Below, one piece after another: positions 43,600 through 50,362 of a DNA stretch of 52,919 nucleotides. Source of the DNA: an uncultured Flavobacteriales bacterium. GTDB taxonomy: Bacteria > Bacteroidota > Bacteroidia > Flavobacteriales > Flavobacteriaceae. The notes under the pieces are model-generated. The model had not been told where the DNA came from. It did not search any database and saw only the letters and a list, made by a program, of their open reading frames with translations. The first letter of the stretch is position 1; every line of letters starts with the position of its first letter. A program made the translations under genes and the position numbers. Where the stretch lies: the NCBI GenBank assembly GCA_913020155.1, contig CAJWBA010000010.1, positions 1 through 52,919 on the forward strand, in the 5' to 3' direction.

Positions 43600-43683
43600 T
43601 TATTTGTTGACGTGAGACCCATCACAATATCCGTCAGGATTTTGAGTATTTCCACATCCACATTTTGGTCTGTTGATTCGCAT
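43600..43683 (-). CDS. Minimal CDGSH-type iron-sulfur protein (27 residues)
   Basis: A 27-codon ORF that starts 4 bases after the yceI stop codon. Its core reads CGCGNTQNPDGYCDGSH, that is C-x-C-x(9)-C-D-G-S-H, the 2Fe-2S ligand set (three Cys, one His) of CDGSH/mitoNEET proteins, with one residue more than usual between the second and third cysteines. The rest is a short basic N-terminus and VNK at the end. The classic fold has about 40 residues and dimerises; a 27-residue form would hold little beyond the cluster-binding loop. The perfect motif, the start codon and its position after yceI make chance unlikely. The function is unknown, perhaps redox sensing or electron transfer. Confidence 0.7.
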   Translation of the reverse strand: MRINRPKCGCGNTQNPDGYCDGSHVNK

Positions 43684-43687
43684 AAGA

Positions 43688-44257
43688 TTATAGTTTTAAG
43701 GTTACATCTAATTCAAAATCATCATAAATCATTTTATTACCTAAATTGTCAAAAAATGATTTGGAACCGTAACGAATGTCATAAAGGGAACGATTGATAA
43801 TCACTTTGGCAGTTGCCGTTTGATCATTTATTTGAAAATCAAAGGTTGCTGGATTCGTTTTTCCTTTGATTGTAAAATCTCCAGTTACGGTGTAAAGTCC
43901 ATTTCCTTTCGTTTTTATGTCTGTAAAAGTCAATGAAGCTTGAGGATGCTCGGCAACACCAAAGAAATCGTCAGACTTTAAGTGTCCTTCTAGTTTTCCT
44001 TTGTATTCCCCTTCAAGGTCAGCACAGTTGATAGAATTCATGTCAACAACAAAAGAACCTCCAGTTAAAACTCTATTATCCATAGTTAAATAACCAGAAG
44101 AAATATTAATATTTCCATCATGCTGTCCCGTTACTTTTTTGCCTAACCAATGGATTGAACTTTCAGTTAAATTGATTACTTTTTTTTGTGCTTCTGCATT
44201 CTGAAAATTAAAAAGGATCGCAGTTAATAAAAATAAGAATGTAATTGTTTTTTTCAT
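43688..44257 (-). CDS. YceI family periplasmic protein
   Basis: A 189-residue protein with a signal peptide (MKKTITFLFLLTAILFNFQNAEA) and a YceI lipocalin-like domain: SSIHWLGKKVTGQHDGNI, SGGSF-like LTGGSFVVDMNSI, HLKSDDFFGVAEHPQASLTF and GDFTIKGKTNPATFDF. Homologues bind polyisoprenoid lipids and are often induced by stress. It lies 38 bases downstream of marR on the same strand and just upstream of the CDGSH mini-gene, so the three are probably one transcript repressed by MarR. Confidence 0.9.
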   Translation of the reverse strand: MKKTITFLFLLTAILFNFQNAEAQKKVINLTESSIHWLGKKVTGQHDGNINISSGYLTMDNRVLTGGSFVVDMNSINCADLEGEYKGKLEGHLKSDDFFGVAEHPQASLTFTDIKTKGNGLYTVTGDFTIKGKTNPATFDFQINDQTATAKVIINRSLYDIRYGSKSFFDNLGNKMIYDDFELDVTLKL

Positions 44258-44295
44258 TTGTTTTGATTGTTTAAGGTTAATTTTTATTCATTTTA

Positions 44296-44721
44296 CTAAG
44301 AAGTTTTTATTTTAGAAAGAATTCGAATTAATTCTTTTTTTTCTTCAAGATTTAGGTTTTCTAGGATAAAACTTTCTTTGTTATCTAGTTTATTGTCAAT
44401 TGATTCTAACAGATTAAGTCCACTATTGGCTATGTAAATTTCGATTTTACGACGGTTGTTTTCGCAAATGTTTCTTTCTACAAATCCTTTCTGAATCAGT
44501 TTATCAATCAATCGAGTGGTATTACTCATTTTATGGATCATACGTTCTTGTACTGTCGATAGATTCGCTGGTTTTCCTTTCTGACCCCTAAGAATACGTA
44601 GAACATTGAATTGAGGTAATGACAAATGAAATTTTTTTAATAGTGTGGATAACATATCATTGATTTTGTATCCGCTAGTTAGGATACTAATTACCGTATC
44701 TCGAGTCGTTTCTTGTCCCAT
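44296..44721 (-). CDS. MarR family transcriptional regulator
   Basis: A 141-residue winged-helix repressor. LSLPQFNVLRILRGQKGKP is helix 2-3, LSTVQERMIHKMSNTTRLIDKL the recognition helix-turn-helix, and GFVERNICENNRRKIEIYIA the wing with its D/N-x-R-R element. The N- and C-terminal helices form the dimer. A palindrome over its own -7 box suggests autorepression. Ligand unknown. Downstream yceI and the CDGSH ORF are its likely targets. Confidence 0.9.
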   Translation of the reverse strand: MGQETTRDTVISILTSGYKINDMLSTLLKKFHLSLPQFNVLRILRGQKGKPANLSTVQERMIHKMSNTTRLIDKLIQKGFVERNICENNRRKIEIYIANSGLNLLESIDNKLDNKESFILENLNLEEKKELIRILSKIKTS

Positions 44722-44737
44722 TTGTTGTAGTTACAAT

Positions 44738-44778
44738 ATTTGTATGTACAAATTTATTAAAAATATTGAATCTACCAA
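44738..44778 (-). promoter_or_regulatory. marR promoter with overlapping MarR operator palindrome
   Basis: Promoter on the minus strand: TTG (44778-44776), 19-base spacer, TAAATTTG (44756-44749), both exact. The perfect inverted repeat ATTTGTA-TG-TACAAAT (44738-44753) overlaps the -7 box and the likely start point and has the 16-bp size of MarR operators. It is 16 bases from the marR start codon. Confidence 0.6.
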
Positions 44779-44799
44779 TTATTTTTAAAATAAAAACAT

Positions 44800-44830
44800 T
44801 TTGATGATAGTTTAAATCCAATTACATTTG
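44800..44830 (+). promoter_or_regulatory. Promoter of the rhodanese gene (TTTG-N19-TACATTTG)
   Basis: TTTG at 44800-44803 and TACATTTG at 44823-44830 match both boxes exactly. The -7 box ends 16 bases before the start codon. It diverges from the marR promoter. Confidence 0.6.
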
Positions 44831-44846
44831 ATCAAAACAGACTCGC

Positions 44847-45158
44847 ATGATTAATTTAAATCAAAAAGAATGGGTTGCTTTAATAAAAGACACAGAAGGT
44901 TCAGTTCTTTTGGATGTCCGAACAGAAGAGGAATTTGAATCAGGCTACATTAAAGGCGCTCAATTGATGAATATTCAAGAGCCTCATGAATTTATGGCTA
45001 CTGCTCAAGCACTGGATAAAAGTAAATCGTACTTTATTTATTGTCGTTCTGGAGCTCGAAGTGGTCAAGCATGTCAGCTACTAAGCCAAGTGGGAGTCAA
45101 AGCTGCTTACAATCTAGACGGAGGAATTTTAGCGTGGGAAGGTGATGTAATTTCCTAA
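44847..45158 (+). CDS. Rhodanese-like domain protein (single domain)
   Basis: A 103-residue rhodanese fold: LLDVRTEEEFESGYIKGA, then the active-site cysteine C66 in FIYCRSGARSGQA, and NLDGGILAWEG at the end, as in PspE/GlpE-like sulfurtransferases. There is no signal peptide, so it is cytoplasmic and probably carries persulfide sulfur. It has its own exact promoter and is divergent from marR. Confidence 0.92.
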   Translation: MINLNQKEWVALIKDTEGSVLLDVRTEEEFESGYIKGAQLMNIQEPHEFMATAQALDKSKSYFIYCRSGARSGQACQLLSQVGVKAAYNLDGGILAWEGDVIS

Positions 45159-45295
45159 ATTAATTTCTTGTCACTTATGTGCCCCAAGCTCTAGATTCAC
45201 AAATTTTATTTCAGTTAAAAAATAAATTATTGCGATTTAAAAAAATGTTTAGATTGCAACACTAGATAATATATTAAAGGAGCAAGACAATAAAT

Positions 45296-45514
45296 ATGGA
45301 TAAAATAAGACATTGGTTCGAAAAGTATGGTTTTGAGGTGAGTAATCGCTTGGCAGATCGTCTGGGGATGAAAGTTAAAAACGTGCGTTTGTTTTTTATC
45401 TATGCCTCTTTCGCCACTTTCGGTGGTTTTTTTGGACTTTATTTGACTTTGGCTTTTTGGATGAAATTGAAAGATATGATTTACTCCAAAAGGACATCAG
45501 TTTTTGATTTGTAG
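45296..45514 (+). CDS. PspC domain small membrane protein
   Basis: A 72-residue protein with a PspC-type core: GFEVSNRLADRLGMKVKNVRLFFIYASF followed by one hydrophobic segment (about 38-60) and a basic end. PspC in E. coli is a membrane sensor of phage-shock stress; stand-alone copies in Flavobacteriia are of unknown role and the annotation as a regulator is weak. AAAGGAG lies 13 bases before the ATG, rather far for a Shine-Dalgarno. No exact promoter box was found. Confidence 0.8.
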   Translation: MDKIRHWFEKYGFEVSNRLADRLGMKVKNVRLFFIYASFATFGGFFGLYLTLAFWMKLKDMIYSKRTSVFDL

Positions 45515-45672
45515 TTACCTCAACTCAATGTTCAGAAACCCAATTATTAAATTGAAAAATGTAATAAAATTTCACACATTGTTAATTTGTGAAAGTTCCA
45601 GAGATGAAACCATAAAATTTTCTTGATTTAAAAAATTCATTTTAGTTCGTGTTTTTCAAAATCAGTACCCCA

Positions 45673-45724
45673 TAAATTTGTTATGTTAAGGAATTTTTAG
45701 ATATTAGACTCTTATCTAAAAATT
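45673..45724 (+). promoter_or_regulatory. Symporter -7 box followed by a perfect 12-bp hairpin in the 5' leader
   Basis: TAAATTTG (45673-45680) is an exact -7 match. Next, AATTTTTAGATA (45692-45703) and TATCTAAAAATT (45713-45724) form a perfect 12-bp inverted repeat with a 9-base loop, ending 14 bases before the start codon. In RNA it would sit almost at the 5' end; as DNA it could be an operator. There is no T tract beyond it, so it is not a typical terminator. Confidence 0.5.
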
Positions 45725-45738
45725 GATAATTATTCTTT

Positions 45739-47349
45739 ATGGAACCTGTAACAACAAAACCTAAACTTCTTACAACACTTTTATTTCTCTTTTATTCTCC
45801 TTTAATCTTTGCTCAAGAAAAAGGACTGGACGAGCAAATTAATGAAGCATTTACCCCAATAGCCAACTGGTGGGAAGATTTAGTTCTGCATAATTTTCCT
45901 GGAACAGAAATTCCAACAATTATTTTTTTGTTGGTTGGAGGAGCTTTGTTTTTTACCATTTATTTTGGTTTTATAAACATCAGAAAATTTCCTATGGCAA
46001 TAAATACGGTCCGTGGTAAATATGATTCTATTGATCAACACAGTGCAGAAAATTCTGATTTCGCTCTTGATGGTGATATAAAAAACACTATTACTGATGA
46101 AAGTGAAGACGGAGAGGTTAGCCACTTTCAGGCATTAGCTACAGCTGTATCGGGAACGGTTGGGAATGGAAACATAGCAGGTGTAGCTCTAGCAATTGCA
46201 GTTGGTGGCCCTGGTGCTACTTTTTGGATGATCCTTTGTGGTCTGATTGGTATGTCTACAAAGTTTGTTGAATGCACCTTGGGAGTAAAATACAGAGATA
46301 TTGGTGAAGATGGAACCGTTTACGGGGGTCCAATGTATTATTTGACCAGAGGATTAGAAGAAAAAGGTTTTGCAAAATTAGGGAAGTTTTTAGCTGTAGT
46401 TTTTGCACTTCTTTGTATTGGTGCTTCTTTTGGAGGTGGAAATGCGGCTCAGTCGAATCAAGCTGCTATGCAACTCGTTGATTCTTTTGGAATGACAGGT
46501 GGAAATTCTAGAACTATTATTGGTGTAATTATGATGGTTATTGTTGGGGTAATAATCATAGGAGGAATAAAAAGGATTGCCTCAGTTACCGAAAAAGTAG
46601 TACCCTTTATGGCACTCATGTACATCATTGCCTGTATTTACATAATCTTGATCAATTTCTCATCTATTGATGATGCTTTTGGTATGATATTTTCACAAGC
46701 ATTCAATCCCCAAGCTGGACTTGGTGGTCTTTTGGGTGTATTGATTACTGGATTTAGGCGAGCAGCATTTTCTAATGAGGCAGGAGCTGGTTCTGCATCC
46801 ATTGCACATTCAGCAGTAAAAACAAAATACGCAGCTTCTGAAGGTCTAGTAGCACTTTTAGAACCTTTTATTGATACCGTTGTTATCTGTACTATGACTG
46901 CCTTGGTAATCATCATATTTAATGGAGACAGTACTGTTTTTAACTATGGAGGAGAGGGAGGTAAGGTTCTTATCGACGGACTCGAAGTAGAAGGTGCTGG
47001 AATTACCGCAGCAGCTTTTGCAAAATATATTTCATTTTCTGGACCTTTCTTAACTATTGCCGTAGTTTTATTTGCCGTGTCAACCATGATTTCATGGTCT
47101 TATTATGGTCTACAGTCTTGGATGTTTGTTTTTGGGAAAAGTAAAATTTCAGATTTAACATACAAGTCTTTATTTTTAATTTTTATTGTGATCGGTGCTG
47201 CTGGAGATATGTCCTCTGTATGGGCATTTTCCGACGCTATGATACTTGCATTGGTATTTCCAAATATGATAGGACTGTTGATTCTTTTCCCCAAAGTGAA
47301 GGAAGAGTTGAATCGATATTTAAAAGCTACAGAAAGCATTACCAGTTAA
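45739..47349 (+). CDS. Alanine/glycine:cation symporter family protein (AGCS)
   Basis: A 536-residue transporter with about ten to eleven membrane helices. GTVGNGNIAGVALAIAVGGPGATFWM and GFRRAAFSNEAGAGSASIAHSA are the AGCS signatures, including the conserved asparagines and glycines of the Na+ and substrate sites. It takes up small amino acids with Na+, and the gradient would be supplied by the Na+-NQR encoded at 6.5-12.5 kb. A hydrophobic, signal-like N-terminus and a charged insert near residues 95-130 are additions to the core. The substrate is inferred from the family. Confidence 0.92.
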   Translation: MEPVTTKPKLLTTLLFLFYSPLIFAQEKGLDEQINEAFTPIANWWEDLVLHNFPGTEIPTIIFLLVGGALFFTIYFGFINIRKFPMAINTVRGKYDSIDQHSAENSDFALDGDIKNTITDESEDGEVSHFQALATAVSGTVGNGNIAGVALAIAVGGPGATFWMILCGLIGMSTKFVECTLGVKYRDIGEDGTVYGGPMYYLTRGLEEKGFAKLGKFLAVVFALLCIGASFGGGNAAQSNQAAMQLVDSFGMTGGNSRTIIGVIMMVIVGVIIIGGIKRIASVTEKVVPFMALMYIIACIYIILINFSSIDDAFGMIFSQAFNPQAGLGGLLGVLITGFRRAAFSNEAGAGSASIAHSAVKTKYAASEGLVALLEPFIDTVVICTMTALVIIIFNGDSTVFNYGGEGGKVLIDGLEVEGAGITAAAFAKYISFSGPFLTIAVVLFAVSTMISWSYYGLQSWMFVFGKSKISDLTYKSLFLIFIVIGAAGDMSSVWAFSDAMILALVFPNMIGLLILFPKVKEELNRYLKATESITS

Positions 47350-47358
47350 ATTTTTTTG

Positions 47359-47940
47359 ATGTTCAAAAAAAGATGATTCATTTTTAATTCTTTTCGAAAA
47401 CAATGGGTTGTCCTTTTTTTTATCGATGCTAATTATCGATTTTCAGTTTATTAAGAATATAGATTTCCCAGCAAAATCGAATTCATATCGTAAATTTCGA
47501 TTCTGCTTTATAAAGTTATATCGATTTTCTAAAGTAAATCGATCAGAAAGAAGTTATTTATCATTTTAATCCAAATTATATTTTTTTCCTAAAGGAAACC
47601 AGCTTGAACTTTCAGAAGAGCAAATCAAAAAAATCCTTCAGTATCGGGAGTTGGAAAAATTTATTAATTCAACTCTGCGAATTTTACAGATTAGACTCTT
47701 TGGTTGCTAAGAGAATTTTTGAATAATTCAATATCCAAATTCCAATAAATCGGATAAAGAAGAAAATTAACAAAACTTATTTAGAAGAGCTTCAAGCGAT
47801 CCCATATTTATGATATTAGGAGGCAAAAAAAATTATACGGATTCGAACCAGAAAACCGAATTTAAGTTTTAAAAGAATTCTTTTTTGAGATGGATTTTGA
47901 TTCCTTGAAAATTGAAAGATTAACCATATATTTGTATTAA
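47359..47940 (+). pseudogene. Decayed helix-hairpin-helix (ComEA-like) protein gene
   Basis: Peptide pieces appear in the right order over three frames: a start near MFKKR (stop at the sixth codon), FNSFRKQWVVLFF and FLSMLIIDFQ as a membrane anchor, FNPNYIF (47565), KGNQLELSEEQIKKILQYRE and LEKFINST, then LDSLVAKRI-like, TYLEELQAI, KKLYGFEPENRI and a final open run EFFFEMDFDSLKIERLTIYL ending at a TAA at 47938-47940. Intact flavobacterial helix-hairpin-helix proteins of about 290 residues have the same N-terminal anchor and FNPN block; this remnant is much shorter and has lost the repeated HhH modules. The neighbouring acyl-CoA dehydrogenase promoter lies in its last codons. Confidence 0.65.
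47905..47934 (+). promoter_or_regulatory. Promoter of the acyl-CoA dehydrogenase gene (TTG-N19-TATATTTG)
   Basis: TTG at 47905-47907 and TATATTTG at 47927-47934, 19 bases apart. The -7 box ends 15 bases before the start codon, implying a very short leader. Confidence 0.6.
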
Positions 47941-47949
47941 ATATTATTT

Positions 47950-49107
47950 ATGAATCCAACTACCTTTTCACACGAAACCTTAGGAACTTTAGATTTGATT
48001 GCAGAGTCGGCAAGGGATTTCGCGCATCAATACATAAAGCCATATGTTCGAGAGTGGGATGAAGCACAACACTTTCCTCTTGATCTTATGCGAAAAGCAG
48101 GTGAGTTAGGTTTTCTTGGAGTTTTAATTCCAGAAGAATACGGAGGTTCAGGTTTGGGTTACCATGAATACATAGCGGTAATAGAACAAATTTCAATTGT
48201 AGATCCCTCCATTGGTTTATCGATAGCTGCACACAATTCACTTTGCACAAATCACATTTATCTTTTTGGAAATGAAACCCAGCGTTCAAAATGGTTACCC
48301 AAATTATGTTCAGGAGAATTTATTGGAGCATGGGGGCTAACTGAGCACAATACAGGTTCTGATGCAAAAGAAATGAATACTACTTCAAGAAAACAAGGAA
48401 ATTCTTGGGTATTGAATGGAACAAAAAACTTCATTACCCACGGTAAAAGTGGTCATATTGCTGTGGTAATTGCTCGAAACGGAGAAAAAGGGGAAAGCAG
48501 AGGAATGACTGCTTTTGTTGTAGAGCGCTCTAGTCCTGGATTTGGTTATGGAAAAAAAGAAGATAAATTAGGAATGCGTGCCTCAGAAACAGCAGAAATG
48601 ATTTTTGATAATTGTATTATTCCTGATGAAAATAGACTTGGAGAAGTAGGAGAAGGTTTTATACAATCCATGAAAATATTGGATGGTGGTCGAATATCTA
48701 TTGGAGCCCTTTCCTTGGGTGTTGCAAAAGGTGCATATGAAGCCTCTCTTCAGTATTCAAAAGAAAGAAAACAGTTTGGAAAGCCCATCAGTTCTTTTCA
48801 AGGGATTTCCTTCAAACTTGCAGAAATTGCTACACAAATTGAAGCTTCAGAGTTACTCTTACACAAAGCGGCTTCTGATAAGATAAAAGGTAAAAACATC
48901 ACGAAAATTGGAGCTATGGCAAAGATGTACGCTTCCGAAGTTTGTGTAAAAGTTGCCAGTGAAGCCGTCCAGATACATGGAGGATATGGATTTACTAAAG
49001 ATTTTCCAGTAGAAAAGTTTTATCGCGATTCAAAACTCTGCACAATAGGAGAAGGAACTACAGAAATCCAAAAAATTGTAATTTCCAGAGAACTCCTCAG
49101 AGATTAA
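47950..49107 (+). CDS. Acyl-CoA dehydrogenase
   Basis: A 385-residue FAD enzyme of the short/medium-chain type that oxidises acyl-CoA to enoyl-CoA. GAWGLTEHNTGSDA and WVLNGTKNFITHG form the flavin and substrate site, RKQFGKPISSFQGISFKLAE and AVQIHGGYGFTKDFPVEKFYRD follow, and the catalytic base is E368 in IGEGTTEIQ. The position of that glutamate matches butyryl-CoA-type rather than isovaleryl- or long-chain-type enzymes. It is a single gene with its own promoter and lies just before rpsU. Confidence 0.93.
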   Translation: MNPTTFSHETLGTLDLIAESARDFAHQYIKPYVREWDEAQHFPLDLMRKAGELGFLGVLIPEEYGGSGLGYHEYIAVIEQISIVDPSIGLSIAAHNSLCTNHIYLFGNETQRSKWLPKLCSGEFIGAWGLTEHNTGSDAKEMNTTSRKQGNSWVLNGTKNFITHGKSGHIAVVIARNGEKGESRGMTAFVVERSSPGFGYGKKEDKLGMRASETAEMIFDNCIIPDENRLGEVGEGFIQSMKILDGGRISIGALSLGVAKGAYEASLQYSKERKQFGKPISSFQGISFKLAEIATQIEASELLLHKAASDKIKGKNITKIGAMAKMYASEVCVKVASEAVQIHGGYGFTKDFPVEKFYRDSKLCTIGEGTTEIQKIVISRELLRD

Positions 49108-49118
49108 ATTAATAAAAG

Positions 49119-49149
49119 TTAGATATATCTAAAAGGTTATCTATATTTG
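49119..49149 (+). promoter_or_regulatory. rpsU promoter with palindrome
   Basis: TATATTTG (49142-49149) is an exact -7 box. The perfect palindrome TTAGATATATCTAA (49119-49132) lies where the -33 region should be, and no separate TTTG is seen. It could be an operator; the half-site TTAGATA/TATCTAA also appears in the symporter leader repeat. Confidence 0.45.
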
Positions 49150-49165
49150 TGACTTATTTTGACGA

Positions 49166-49174
49166 AAGGAGGTG
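49166..49174 (+). promoter_or_regulatory. Strong Shine-Dalgarno of rpsU
   Basis: AAGGAGGTG with 7 bases before ATG 49182 is a near-perfect complement of the 16S rRNA 3' end. It fixes the rpsU start and is the only strong and well-spaced such site noticed at a gene start in the window. Confidence 0.85.
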
Positions 49175-49181
49175 CATTATT

Positions 49182-49376
49182 ATGTTAATCATACCAATTA
49201 AAGAAGGAGAAAATATCGATAGAGCGTTAAAGCGCTTTAAGCGAAAGTTTGATAAAACTGGCGGAATGCGACAGTTACGTTCGCGCAAGCAGTTTGCAAA
49301 ACCTTCTGTAAAAAACAGAGTAAAAATTCAAAAAGCACAATACATCCAGAAACTTAGAGACGCCGAAAGCATCTAA
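49182..49376 (+). CDS. rpsU: Small ribosomal subunit protein bS21
   Basis: A 64-residue basic protein, MLIIPIKEGENIDRALKRFK onward, with the RALKRFKRKFDKTGG core of bS21. It binds the 30S platform. In Bacteroidota bS21, bS18 and bS6 hide the anti-Shine-Dalgarno of 16S rRNA, which explains why most genes here lack a Shine-Dalgarno; rpsU itself keeps one so that ribosomes lacking bS21 can read it, an autoregulation shown in Flavobacterium johnsoniae. The site at 49166-49174 shows the same arrangement. The start is ATG 49182. Confidence 0.95.
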   Translation: MLIIPIKEGENIDRALKRFKRKFDKTGGMRQLRSRKQFAKPSVKNRVKIQKAQYIQKLRDAESI

Positions 49377-49397
49377 CTAAAATGTTGCTAAAAAAAT

Positions 49398-49441
49398 AAA
49401 CGTTGTTGTTCAAAGTTTTTTAACTTTGAGTAATAACGTTT
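49398..49441 (+). terminator. Long hairpin between rpsU and the recombinase gene
   Basis: Arms 49398-49417 and 49422-49441 form a 20-bp stem around a TTTT loop: the inner part CAAAGTT/AACTTTG is perfect, the outer AAACGTT/AACGTTT is perfect, and a few G-U pairs join them. It ends 4 bases before the next ATG with a short TTTCTTT run. It probably ends the rpsU transcript; it could also cover the start region of the recombinase gene in read-through RNA. Confidence 0.6.
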
Positions 49442-49445
49442 CTTT

Positions 49446-50339
49446 ATGTCCATATCTCAGTATATCGATTACATAACTCTTGAAAGAAATTATTCGATTC
49501 ATACTCAAAACACCTATTCCTCTGACTTAAAAAATTTTCAACTATTTTGTTCAGACAATTTTGAAGATCAGGATATCAATCATGTCTCTTATGCTATAAT
49601 CCGTTCTTGGATTGTCAGTTTGGTAGAACAGGGTTTGAGTAACCGAACAGTAAACAGAAAGATTTCGGTATTGCGGTCTTATTACAATTTTTTATTGCGT
49701 TTAGAAATCATCAGTGTTTCTCCCTTACAAAAACACCTTGCCTTAAAAGAAAAAAAGAAAGTACAAATACCGTTTTCGGAAAATGAAATGAAACTTTTAT
49801 TTGAAGGGGACCATTTTGAAGACAGTTACAAGGGGATTTTGCAAAAAACAATTATTGAACTTTTGTATTCTACAGGTATGAGGAGAGCAGAACTGATAGC
49901 ACTAAAAAGCAGTGATATATCCTTCAGCTCAAAAACCATTTGTGTACTTGGCAAACGAAACAAAGAACGTTTGATACCTCTTTTGAGTAGCCTTGAAAAT
50001 ACACTAAAAAAATACATGCATTTTACCAATGAGCATGAAAATTATATTAAAAAAAGTTTTTTTTTACAATCAGAAAAGGGCAACAAAGTATCGGAGAATT
50101 TTGTTTACAAAACAGTAAATAACTATATTAGTCTAGTATCCACAAAGGTAAAAAGGAGTCCGCATATGCTTCGTCACAGCTTTGCTACTCATTTGCTGAA
50201 TCAAGGAGCAAATTTAAATGCGGTTAAAGAATTATTAGGGCATACCTCCCTAGCATCCACTCAAATATACACGCATACCAGTATTGAGAAGATGAAAAAG
50301 GTTTATGCAAAAGCCCATCCTAGGGGAACCGAAAAATAG
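49446..50339 (+). CDS. Tyrosine recombinase XerC/XerD
   Basis: A 297-residue site-specific recombinase with an N-terminal SAM-like DNA-binding domain (1-90) and a catalytic domain. The catalytic set is complete: R146 (TGMRRAEL), K170 (LGKRNKER), H240 and R243 (HMLRHSF), H266 (LGHTSLAST) and nucleophile Y275 (QIYTH). Xer recombinases resolve chromosome dimers at dif. Its place after rpsU and before hpf matches the housekeeping xer gene of Flavobacteriia rather than a phage integrase, and no att sites are seen. XerC and XerD cannot be separated by sight. Confidence 0.93.
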   Translation: MSISQYIDYITLERNYSIHTQNTYSSDLKNFQLFCSDNFEDQDINHVSYAIIRSWIVSLVEQGLSNRTVNRKISVLRSYYNFLLRLEIISVSPLQKHLALKEKKKVQIPFSENEMKLLFEGDHFEDSYKGILQKTIIELLYSTGMRRAELIALKSSDISFSSKTICVLGKRNKERLIPLLSSLENTLKKYMHFTNEHENYIKKSFFLQSEKGNKVSENFVYKTVNNYISLVSTKVKRSPHMLRHSFATHLLNQGANLNAVKELLGHTSLASTQIYTHTSIEKMKKVYAKAHPRGTEK

Positions 50340-50362
50340 TATTTAACATAAAATCTCGTATT

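Noticed and set aside
45570-45594. TTTCACA/TGTGAAA inverted repeat after the PspC gene
   Set aside because: Short arms, an 11-base loop and no T tract; could be a weak terminator or operator but support is too thin.
49446-50339. Tyrosine recombinase as a sign of a prophage or integrative element ending at the tRNA-Thr gene
   Set aside because: No other phage or conjugation genes and no direct repeats were seen, and the rpsU-xer-hpf order is housekeeping.
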